Shown: positions 1 through 4,660, counted from the stretch's first letter. The stretch: DNA of 5,499 bases from Bacteroidetes bacterium CG23_combo_of_CG06-09_8_20_14_all_32_9 (GCA_002771395.1 PCSS01000139.1:1-5499); one strand, 5' to 3'. The notes: a model not told the origin generated them from the sequence alone. Program-made: numbers and translations.

Positions 1-10
1 CTCAAAACGG

Positions 11-90
11 TTAAAATTTTAACTTTACAATTATTCCCTCTTTGCGGGATTTAACGGGGTAAATAAAAAAATAAAAAGTTAAAGTTTTAA
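11..90. repeat. Imperfect inverted repeat, 16-bp arms
   Basis: Arms 11-26 (TTAAAATTTTAACTTT) and 75-90 (AAAGTTAAAGTTTTAA) are reverse complements at 15 of 16 positions. Between them lie a weak inner stem (TCCC 35-38 with GGGA 46-49) and the string TTAACGGGGTAAA (51-63). The ACGGGGT core recurs in the palindrome inside the element at 210-361. The repeat overlaps the non-homologous tail of the regulator fragment, which suggests it interrupted that gene. It could be a degenerate REP-like element. Confidence 0.5.
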
Positions 91-214
91 TCATTCGCAG
101 TATATAAGCATTTTTACATTCATTAATAATATTAATTGTGCCTCTTCCCCAGCTTTCGATAAAACCTGCTTTATAAAAGATATCTGCCAACAATTTATTT
201 CGTGGTTTTGGCAT
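11..214 (-). pseudogene. C-terminal fragment of an AlbA/Schlafen-type ATP-binding regulator
   Basis: The first 36 codons (214 down to 107) read MPKPRNKLLADIFYKAGFIE, then SWGRGTINIINECKNA. This matches the conserved 'PRNpliAdiFyraGyIEsWGRGt.kIinecк'-like C-terminal segment of ATP-binding regulators (AlbA_2 domain followed by HATPase_c_4, often misannotated as RecG-like). A full member has about 400-500 residues, so the DNA-binding N-terminus is missing. The apparent ATG lies inside the right-reading end of the element at 210-361, so it is an accident of that junction. After residue 36 the frame runs into an inverted repeat (11-90) and encodes only low-complexity residues to its stop. I see a dead fragment cut on both sides. 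Family assignment is from motif memory and is fairly secure; lack of function is inference. Confidence 0.75.
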
Positions 215-361
215 TTTTCATTTACATACAAAAGTAGTTTACCCCGTTGGATAATCTCGTTGAACAAAGGTGTACAATAAAAATGTAATATCCTACGGGG
301 TTAAAAGCAAAAAAATAAAGTTTTGTTACAAAAAAGTGTAAACCGAGAAATGAAAAATGCC
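210..361. mobile_element. MITE-like element, copy 1 (152 bp, GGCATTTTTCA ends)
   Basis: The ends are perfect 11-bp terminal inverted repeats: GGCATTTTTCA at 210-220 and TGAAAAATGCC at 351-361. Inside is a 12-bp inverted repeat with one mismatch, ACCCCGTTGGAT (241-252) against ATCCTACGGGGT (290-301). No protein is encoded. The left boundary coincides with the point where homology of the regulator fragment (107-214) stops, which suggests insertion into, or deletion up to, that gene. The second copy at 1773-1957 has matching left and right subterminal sequences in the same polarity. I see no clear target-site duplication. An IS transposase supplied in trans would be the expected mover, but none is in the window. 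Confidence 0.6.
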
Positions 362-395
362 TGAAAAACGAACTTCTATTTATTTTGCTAATTGT

Positions 396-1610
396 TTATT
401 TCTTTAATAACCATTTCCAGGCTGGAATTACCTCTATTTCAAAATTATCTTTTTTAATAAAATCTGTATTATTAAAAGTAACAATTGTAGCTTTTTGCAT
501 GTTAAAGAATCTCATAGCCAAAAGCAATCCATTAAGCTCGCGTTTTAAATTATCAGAGGTTAATTCGTAACACACTTGTAATATTTCTTTTACATTCCCA
601 TTTTTCATTGCAACAAAATCACACTCTCCTTTTTCATCAAAATAATAAAGTTCGGTATATTTTCTTCGTAAATGCAGAAAAATAAGATTTTCTAATTTTC
701 GTCCCGTATCTTCGGTCATAGTATTTGAAATAGCATTAACTAATCCTAAATCAATAACATATATTTTTCTAGGATTGATAAGTTGAGCTTTTATTGAATG
801 ACTATACATTGGCAAAAATGAAACTAAATATGAGAGTTCTAAGTGTGAAAACCATGTTAAAATAGTACTTGTGGCGCCAATAGAAAGTGGTTGTTTTAGT
901 TTGGTTGCTGTAACTCTATTGCCAATGTTTGAAACAAGGTATAATGCTAAGTGTTGAAGACTTTTAATATCCTTTATTCCATAACGTGTAACAATATCAC
1001 GAATAAGTATATCATCGAAAAGTGTTGTAAGCTGTTCTTCGTCGCCAGTTTTAACAAATTCGGGAAACCCGCCATTTTGCATATATGTTTTTAAACTTAC
1101 TGATGAAGGTTTTAGTTTTTTAAATGTAAGAAACTCTGAATAAGAGAACGGAAAAATTTCTTGCGTAATATGACGTCCTGTAAGTCTGGTTCCCAATTCT
1201 TTACTTAATAATGAGGCGTTTGAACCCGTAATAATAACATGTAACCCTTCATCAAGTTTTTGTCGAACGTACATTTCCCAACCCTCAATAAGTTGCAGTT
1301 CGTCGAAAAATAAAGTGTTAGCTCCTTTTATTGCAATTAAATTGTCAAGACGGATAAAATCCGGAACCGAAAATTCATACAAGTGTGGTGATTCAAAGTT
1401 GATATAAAACAAGGATTTTTCATCCATTTGCCTTATCATTTGCATTAAGAAGGTGCTTTTACCGCAACGTCTTACACCAGAAATAATTAATGCATGCGAA
1501 GATAAACTTTGTGTTGCAGGGATAAGTTCTCTTTTCAGTCCGTAATCTCGCAAAAGTAAGCGTTTCATTTGTTGCTCTACAACACGTGCTAATACATTTT
1601 CTAAAATCAT
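396..1610 (-). CDS. AAA family ATPase with DUF4143-type C-terminal domain
   Basis: This 404-residue protein has the layout of the AAA_14 plus DUF4143 family (COG1373-like), at the usual length of about 370-420. Walker A is GVRRCGKST (residues 45-53, K51), Walker B is TLFFDE (99-104, D103/E104), and a sensor-like ITGSNASLLS spans 127-136 with an ELGTRLTGRH loop at 138-147. The C-terminal half has the family's typical late motifs: E307 in ENLIFLHL, GECDFV at 328-333, and LQVCYEL at 344-350. These fit the degenerate PD-(D/E)XK-like fold of DUF4143. No signal peptide or membrane segment is visible, so it is likely cytosolic. Its cellular role is unknown; relatives turn up in accessory and defence regions. 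The start at 1610 is supported by a promoter and ATG spacing. The gene stands alone and is bracketed by two related MITE-like elements (210-361 and 1773-1957). It appears intact. Confidence 0.93.
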   Translation of the reverse strand: MILENVLARVVEQQMKRLLLRDYGLKRELIPATQSLSSHALIISGVRRCGKSTFLMQMIRQMDEKSLFYINFESPHLYEFSVPDFIRLDNLIAIKGANTLFFDELQLIEGWEMYVRQKLDEGLHVIITGSNASLLSKELGTRLTGRHITQEIFPFSYSEFLTFKKLKPSSVSLKTYMQNGGFPEFVKTGDEEQLTTLFDDILIRDIVTRYGIKDIKSLQHLALYLVSNIGNRVTATKLKQPLSIGATSTILTWFSHLELSYLVSFLPMYSHSIKAQLINPRKIYVIDLGLVNAISNTMTEDTGRKLENLIFLHLRRKYTELYYFDEKGECDFVAMKNGNVKEILQVCYELTSDNLKRELNGLLLAMRFFNMQKATIVTFNNTDFIKKDNFEIEVIPAWKWLLKK

Positions 1611-1620
1611 AATTTAACTT

Positions 1621-1680
1621 GTTTGATACAAAAATACATATTTGTTTGATGCAATCAAACAATATTTTTTTTAATCAAAT
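1621..1680. promoter_or_regulatory. Operator candidate: repeated GTTTGAT half-sites
   Basis: GTTTGAT-GCA-ATCAAAC (1644-1660) is a perfect 7-bp inverted repeat with a 3-bp centre, lying between the -33 and -7 boxes and overlapping the -33 box. A third GTTTGAT stands at 1621-1627, immediately beside the -7 box, and a variant ATCAAAT at 1674-1680. Several copies of one half-site around a promoter suggest a repressor site. No DNA-binding regulator gene is intact in the window, so the binding protein is unknown. Confidence 0.45.
1629..1659 (-). promoter_or_regulatory. Bacteroidota-type promoter of the ATPase gene
   Basis: On the minus strand, TATTTTTG (1636 down to 1629) matches the Bacteroidota -7 consensus TAnnTTTG. 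TTTG (1659 down to 1656) matches the -33 element. The spacer is exactly 19 nt, within the known range. The -7 box ends 18 nt upstream of the ATG at 1610, which leaves a short leader without a clear Shine-Dalgarno sequence, as is usual in this phylum. Confidence 0.7.
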
Positions 1681-1772
1681 TTAATTTGTTGAATATCTTT
1701 TTGTGCTTTTTGGTATTTAATTAGAGTCTGTCCGTAATATATACATTTTTTGATCTCAGAATAAGGATTACT
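1671..1772 (-). pseudogene. Possible C-terminal remnant of an unrecognised gene
   Basis: From the edge of the 1773-1957 element an open frame of 33 codons runs to TAA at 1671-1673. It begins SNPYSEIKKCIYYGQTLIKY and ends QKAQKDIQQIKFD. The composition (mixed charged, aromatic, Gln-rich helix-like tail) looks coding rather than random AT-rich sequence, and there is no start codon. The frame stays open into the element as far as about 1840. I do not recognise the family. The best guess is a 3' gene end truncated by the element, whose stop lies beside the ATPase operator region. Confidence 0.35.
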
Positions 1773-1957
1773 GGCATTTTTCAATTTGCCACAAAAATAG
1801 TTGACACTTTTTCCTATATTCCAGACCTGACAGGTTTGTTCTTTGCAAATTTTGCTCTGCCTTTCAAGTCAGGTAATCATTTTATTAGAAAAACCTGTCA
1901 GGTCTATAAAAAATAAAAATAATGCCATAAAGTGTAAACTGGAAGATGAAAAATGCC
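1773..1957. mobile_element. MITE-like element, copy 2 (185 bp, GGCATTTTTCA ends)
   Basis: The ends are the same perfect 11-bp inverted repeats as in copy 1: GGCATTTTTCA (1773-1783) and TGAAAAATGCC (1947-1957). The right end shares AAAGTGTAAAC followed six bases later by ATGAAAAATGCC with the right end of copy 1. The left end shares an ACTAyTTTTGT block (minus strand) with the left end of copy 1. Similarity stops at the same base at all four termini, which is the main reason to call these element boundaries. The core differs from copy 1 and holds a 15-bp perfect palindrome. No target-site duplication is obvious. Confidence 0.6.
1823..1905. repeat. 15-bp perfect inverted repeat with self-palindromic arms
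   Basis: AGACCTGACAGGTTT (1823-1837) and AAACCTGTCAGGTCT (1891-1905) are exact reverse complements, 53 bp apart. Each arm is itself a near-palindrome (ACCTG-A-CAGGT), so each could fold alone or with its partner. A third partial copy, AAGTCAGGTAA (1866-1876), lies in the loop. From memory, ACCTGACAGGT palindromes recur between genes in Bacteroidota, so this may be a REP-like unit nested in the larger element. Confidence 0.7.
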
Positions 1958-2041
1958 GTGTTATCATCTAATTTAAACCGACCCATTGTCGAAGGAGAGA
2001 GTTAGTCCCAAAGCTTCGGGATGTTGAGGGGGAGCGGAAAA
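1958..2041. other. Intergenic spacer with a short palindrome
   Basis: This stretch lies between the element and the 8-bp repeat tract. It contains TCCCAAAGCTTCGGGA (2006-2021), a 16-nt palindrome with one mismatched pair, followed by a G-rich string (2025-2037). A 19-codon plus-strand frame (MKNAVLSSNLNRPIVEGES) starts inside the end of the element and stops at the palindrome. It is too short and badly placed to call a gene. There is no T-tract, so I do not call a terminator. Confidence 0.35.
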
Positions 2042-2137
2042 TGGAAAGTCTGAAAGTCATTGAGTCTGATAAATTGATAAACTGATAAAACGAGGAATTG
2101 ATAAATTGTGAAAACCAGAAAGTGAATATTCGATAGT
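2042..2137. repeat. Degenerate 8-bp phased tandem repeat (yTGATAAA)
   Basis: Read in consecutive 8-mers from 2066: CTGATAAA, TTGATAAA, CTGATAAA, ACGAGGAA, TTGATAAA (ending 2105). Weaker units in the same phase lie on both sides: TGGAAAGT and CTGAAAGT before, TTGTGAAA and ACCAGAAA after. The tract abuts the stop codon of the nucleotidyltransferase gene (2138-2140), so it forms the start of that transcript's 3' region. It has no coding potential that I can support. Confidence 0.6.
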
Positions 2138-2755
2138 TTAAAAATCTAAATCGGTCGCTTTATCAATAAGGAATTCTTTAATTTCCTTTTCAGAAACTTC
2201 AGGAACAAGAAATTCAATTTGTTCGGAATGGTCAATGTCTTTATGGAAAGCTAACTGCTCACGAAATAATTTTTCTGAAAACTGTGAAGGAAAATTTAAT
2301 TCCGCCTCCTGACTTATTTCTTTAATTGAAAAATGATCTTTAAAAATAAAAAACAAATCAACATAATCTTTCCACTTTGATCTTCGCCCAAGAGCAAATG
2401 CTTTCATTGATGCCAAAGACAATAAATTCGGCATGGTAATAAAAGAGTCAACTTTCACCGGATGTTTAATAACATAAGGAAAACTAAAAAAGGTTAGTTT
2501 TACATTATAAATATTCAAATGAAGCTGGTCAGTGTCTTCAAAAATTGGTACTTGTTTAAATGGAATAAGTTTTAACTTGGATTTTATTCTATACTTGATA
2601 AGGTTTGAAGCGGTAAATAAATCAAAATCAATGGAACGCCTGTGTCCTAAATGAAGAGCTATAGCAGTACCGCCTGCCAAATAAAAAGTTCTTTGGAAAT
2701 TTTTTATATATGGTAAAAGTTCTGTTTGTTGTTTATCAAAAATTTCGGAATGCAT
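2138..2755 (-). CDS. AbiEii/AbiGii-like nucleotidyltransferase (DUF1814), copy 1
   Basis: This 205-residue protein carries the signature of the DUF1814 nucleotidyltransferase family. GGTAIALHLGHR lies at residues 28-39 and SIDFDLF at 41-47, giving metal-binding D43 and D45. Later come SMKAFALGRR (116-125) and KWKDYVDLFF (127-136), the conserved Lys and KDxxD block. AbiEii toxins use this fold to attach nucleotides to RNA or tRNA acceptors; the target here is unknown. The position of the third acidic residue seems to be filled by VKLTFF (85-90), without the Asp found in copy 2 (D90). The start overlaps the stop of the upstream gene (2736-3026) by 20 nt, so the two are almost certainly cotranscribed and translationally coupled. 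It is shorter than classical AbiEii (about 300 residues), as is usual for this subfamily. It appears intact. Confidence 0.88.
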   Translation of the reverse strand: MHSEIFDKQQTELLPYIKNFQRTFYLAGGTAIALHLGHRRSIDFDLFTASNLIKYRIKSKLKLIPFKQVPIFEDTDQLHLNIYNVKLTFFSFPYVIKHPVKVDSFITMPNLLSLASMKAFALGRRSKWKDYVDLFFIFKDHFSIKEISQEAELNFPSQFSEKLFREQLAFHKDIDHSEQIEFLVPEVSEKEIKEFLIDKATDLDF

Positions 2756-3026
2756 ATCGTTTAAAAAATAATGTAAAATAGTTTATTGTCAATTCGTGAA
2801 AATTGCCTTTTCTTCTATTGCTCATATTGATAGAATCAAAAAAGATTTCAGAAACTTTTTTAACTCCGTAATAAGCAAACAATTTCTTAATAGCTACTAT
2901 ATCACCATAGTTTAAAATAGTTTCAACTAAATATTCGGGACTAATCTCTTCTTTTTTATCTTCAGGCGTGTACCAGAACAAATGACTGTTTTCGCGGATA
3001 AATGCTTTTATTTCAGGACTGTTCAT
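2736..3026 (-). CDS. Small partner protein, LFW...ILNYG family (DUF6922-like), copy 1
   Basis: This 96-residue basic protein has no signal peptide. It contains HLFWYTPEDKK (15-25), ETILNYGDIVAIKKLF (35-50), YYG (52-54) and NYFTLFF (82-88). The same pattern recurs in the upstream partner of copy 2 (4361-4660), which establishes the family within this window. From memory it fits DUF6922, a family often found just before short AbiEii-like nucleotidyltransferases. It overlaps that gene by 20 nt. By position it is the candidate antitoxin or target adaptor, in place of the winged-helix AbiEi protein, but no DNA-binding motif is obvious and this role is inference. The 5' region shows only a weak TATTTTG box and no convincing -33 element. 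Confidence 0.8.
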   Translation of the reverse strand: MNSPEIKAFIRENSHLFWYTPEDKKEEISPEYLVETILNYGDIVAIKKLFAYYGVKKVSEIFFDSINMSNRRKGNFHELTINYFTLFFKRYAFRNF

Positions 3027-3103
3027 AGTAAATTGTTGTAATCAAATTTACAAAATATTTGTGAAATCTTAATTTAGAAAAATGATGTGCATCAAAAATT
3101 TGT

Positions 3104-3228
3104 CTATCGAAAGAGATGGTTATACGACAAATGAATTAAGGACATTTCTTTAACCTTCGCTAATTCTTTAACTATGTTTGTAAAGAAGGGGGGTCATCTA
3201 CAACGCTGCCAAACTTAAAAGGGTTCAT
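3104..3228 (-). pseudogene. 5' remnant of an 'MNPFKFG' archaeal-type ATPase gene
   Basis: From ATG at 3226-3228 the frame reads MNPFKFGSVVDDPPSLQT and then stops. The start matches the highly typical N-terminus of COG1672-like ATPases (MNPFKFG.vVddpyFTnR). After DDP a six-base homopolymer (G6 on the plus strand, 3188-3193) puts the frame off by one. One base away the reading resumes as FFTNIVKELAKVKEM, continues to LSYNHLFR, and stops at 3104. In intact relatives this corresponds to the stretch leading into '.NHLiiisPRRyGKTSL', the Walker A. About 40 of an expected 370-plus residues survive, with a frameshift and truncation. A TATCTTTA box (3275 down to 3268) could be its old promoter. Confidence 0.6.
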
Positions 3229-3237
3229 AATTTATTA

Positions 3238-3267
3238 TTGCGATATTTTTCGTTGCGATATTTTTCG
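3238..3267. repeat. Exact 15-bp tandem duplication
   Basis: TTGCGATATTTTTCG occurs twice head to tail (3238-3252 and 3253-3267) without mismatch. It lies in the 5' leader of the ATPase relic at 3104-3228, between the TATCTTTA box and the ATG. A perfect copy suggests recent slippage. Confidence 0.8.
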
Positions 3268-3280
3268 TAAAGATACTATT

Positions 3281-3502
3281 TTATAAATATTTTAACGAAT
3301 TTAATGCTTCATTGCATTTCTGTATCTCGTCAAAAATAAGAAAGGTTTCGCCAGGTTTAATTGCTTTGCCGTGAATAAAAGATAAATTTTGAACTATTGT
3401 TTTGATGTCTTTGGTATTCGAAAAAAATTGTTTTAATTCGGGTTGTTCATCAAAATTGAAATAATCTGCATTTTTAAATTCCTTAAGCCCAAAACCGGCA
3501 TG
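3281..3502 (-). pseudogene. Internal fragment of an AAA_14-type ATPase
   Basis: An open frame of 73 codons without any ATG lies between stops at 3503-3505 and 3281-3283. It reads GFGLKEFKNADYFNFDEQPE (residues 3-22), LKQFFSNTKDIKTIVQNLSF (23-42), then IHGKAIKPGETFLIFDEIQK (43-62) and CNEALNSLKYL. This is the stretch after Walker A in AAA_14 ATPases: the 'yFNFDeqpeL..fF' strand, the 'qnLs.ihGk.I.pg.TLliFDEIQ' Walker B (D58/E59), and 'cneALnSLKYF'. Walker A and the whole C-terminal half (DUF4143) are missing. It is a different subfamily from the intact ATPase at 396-1610, whose Walker B is TLFFDELQLI. The break just after NSLKY sits beside the promoter remnant of the next relic, so a rearrangement junction is likely near 3281. 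Confidence 0.75.
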
Positions 3503-3508
3503 TTAATT

Positions 3509-3541
3509 TTGTAAGAAATTGAGTTAATAAATTTCCTACAA
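3509..3541. repeat. Hairpin-forming inverted repeat
   Basis: TTGTAAGAAATT (3509-3520) pairs with AATTTCCTACAA (3530-3541) at 11 of 12 positions across a 9-nt loop; the odd pair can form a G-U wobble. There is no T-tract that would make it a standard intrinsic terminator. It sits at the broken 5' edge of the ATPase fragment (3281-3502). Confidence 0.5.
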
Positions 3542-3556
3542 CTTTTATGTTTGCAA

Positions 3557-3684
3557 AATAAGGTAATAAGGTTAATTTCATTGAATGTTCAATTTTTCTA
3601 GTAAGGTTTAAAAACCTTATTTTCAAATCATAAACCTTAGTAGAAAATATTAAGTTAAGTAGATTTCAACCTTATTACCTTATT
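3557..3684. repeat. 128-bp nested palindromic element (AATAAGGTAATAAGGTT ends)
   Basis: The outer arms AATAAGGTAATAAGGTT (3557-3573) and its exact reverse complement (3668-3684) are 17-bp perfect inverted repeats. A middle pair, TCTAGTAAGGTTTA (3597-3610) and TAAACCTTAGTAGA (3631-3644), matches at 13 of 14. At the core TAAGGTTT (3602-3609) pairs with AAACCTTA (3612-3619) across 2 nt. AAGGT recurs throughout, so several alternative folds compete. Non-coding. It resembles a MITE or REP-type palindrome and is unrelated in sequence to the GGCATTTTTCA elements. Confidence 0.7.
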
Positions 3685-3779
3685 AAGATAGCTCCATATT
3701 TGCATAAAAAATATGAGCAATAAATATATCATAATTAACGTACCAGTTTAAAACTTTTGGAAAGTTCTGCAGGCATTGT
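3685..3779. other. 3' flank of nucleotidyltransferase copy 2, with a weak hairpin
   Basis: GCTC-C-ATATTT (3691-3701) can pair with AAATAT-GAGC (3709-3718) with one bulged base and a 7-nt loop, about 60 nt after the stop codon of the gene at 3780-4406. It lacks a T-tract in either direction, so termination is uncertain. A minus-strand frame of 13 codons (MPAELSKSFKLVR, 3735-3776) follows the gene's stop by 3 nt. I do not recognise it, and it is too short to call. Confidence 0.3.
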
Positions 3780-4406
3780 TCATGTTTTAATAAAATCGAT
3801 GGTGGCTTTATTAATTCTTTTTTTTACTTCGTTCCATTTAAGAGCAGGGTCTTTTAGCAAAACTGGCCAACCTGTTAAATCTACATCGTTAAAATAATTA
3901 ATGCTTTTTAAAATATTTACTTCGTTAAATCGCTTGTATTTTTTTTTGTAAAAAGTTATCATCTCAAATAAACTGTATTTTTGTAACAAATAATACAAAT
4001 CAATAAAATCCTTCACGCGTTGGCCGCTTGTAGCAATTGCATTTAGTTTCATAGCCAAAATATCCTCAACAGATAGCATTGAAATATTTTCTAACAACTC
4101 GGGTTCTTTTACAAGCGGATAACGGTGGGCGATTATATCAACCTGTACCTTATTAATACTTCCTTTTATAGTATTTGTTGCCGAAAAATAAAGAGTGAAT
4201 GAAAAATCGAAAGATAATTTCTCAAGTATTTGTGAGGTGTCGAAATTAAAATCTGAAAATAAATCAATATCAACTGATTTACGGTACCCAAATTTCAACG
4301 CCAATGCCGTACCTCCAACCAAATGAAAGCCCTGTAAATATTCTTTACGTTGCAAATTTTTTAGTAACTCCAATATAATTGGGTCAACTGCTTGCGTCTG
4401 TAACAT
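3780..4406 (-). CDS. AbiEii/AbiGii-like nucleotidyltransferase (DUF1814), copy 2
   Basis: This 208-residue protein has the same architecture as the gene at 2138-2755 with a diverged sequence. HLVGGTALALKFGYRKS lies at residues 28-44 and VDIDLF at 45-50, giving D46 and D48. VQVDII (87-92) supplies a third acidic residue, D90. Then come SVEDILAMKLNAI (112-124) and QRVKDFIDLYYLL (129-141), the conserved Lys/Arg and RVKDxxDLYYL block. All the parts of a minimal nucleotidyltransferase active site are visible, so it is probably active and would modify an RNA or protein acceptor by analogy with AbiEii toxins. Its start lies 46 nt inside the upstream small gene (4361-4660), a long overlap that implies coupled translation. 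It ends in TGA at 3780-3782. The sequence looks intact. Confidence 0.9.
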   Translation of the reverse strand: MLQTQAVDPIILELLKNLQRKEYLQGFHLVGGTALALKFGYRKSVDIDLFSDFNFDTSQILEKLSFDFSFTLYFSATNTIKGSINKVQVDIIAHRYPLVKEPELLENISMLSVEDILAMKLNAIATSGQRVKDFIDLYYLLQKYSLFEMITFYKKKYKRFNEVNILKSINYFNDVDLTGWPVLLKDPALKWNEVKKRINKATIDFIKT

Positions 4407-4660
4407 TTAATTTTCTTTTTAGGGATTCTGAAAAACAGTGAAAAGAAATTAAGTGTCTTTGGGTCGAGATAATTAAGGTTGCATATAGTGCTTATAATCT
4501 CATCTTTACCGTAATGGGCAATTAAAAGTTTTATTTCAGATAAACATCCAAAGTTTAAAATCCTTTCGATTATAAATCGTTTCGATTTTTTTTCATCGAG
4601 TGTCAAAAAATTCACATCCCAAAAATACACTGGATTCAATTGCTTTGTAAAAGGCAACAT
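4361..4660 (-). CDS. Small partner protein, DUF6922-like, copy 2
   Basis: This 99-residue basic protein has VYFWDVNFLTLDEKK (11-25), FIIERILNFGCLSEIKLLIA (29-48), YG (50-51) and LDPKTLNFFSLFF (65-77). That is the classical DUF6922 layout: an N-terminal 'FWDvd...LD' motif, a central 'ErIL.fG....i..L...YG', and a C-terminal 'L.p.t.nFw.l'. The C-terminus continues as a Lys/Arg-rich tail (78-91). The family function is not established as far as I know. Its 46-nt overlap with the nucleotidyltransferase gene, and the matching pair at 2736-3026, argue for a dedicated partner, most simply an antitoxin. No promoter of the TTTG/TAnnTTTG type stands out directly upstream. Confidence 0.83.
   Translation of the reverse strand: MLPFTKQLNPVYFWDVNFLTLDEKKSKRFIIERILNFGCLSEIKLLIAHYGKDEIISTICNLNYLDPKTLNFFSLFFRIPKKKIKCYRRKQLTQLYWSY

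Noticed and set aside
385..570. 61-residue plus-strand ORF opposite the end of the ATPase gene
   Set aside because: It lies antisense to well-supported coding sequence and has no recognisable motif.
1459..1662. 67-residue minus-strand ORF overlapping the ATPase start
   Set aside because: It lies out of frame over the Walker A region of the ATPase, and its start falls inside the promoter.
1723..1736. AGAGTCTGTCCGTA, reminiscent of some IS ends
   Set aside because: No matching inverted copy was found nearby, and it lies inside the coding-like remnant at 1671-1772.
3238..3267. Possible CRISPR-like array from the 15-bp duplication
   Set aside because: There are only two units with no spacer between them.
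3691..3718. Intrinsic terminator after nucleotidyltransferase copy 2
   Set aside because: The stem is AT-rich with a bulge and no T-tract follows on the transcribed strand.
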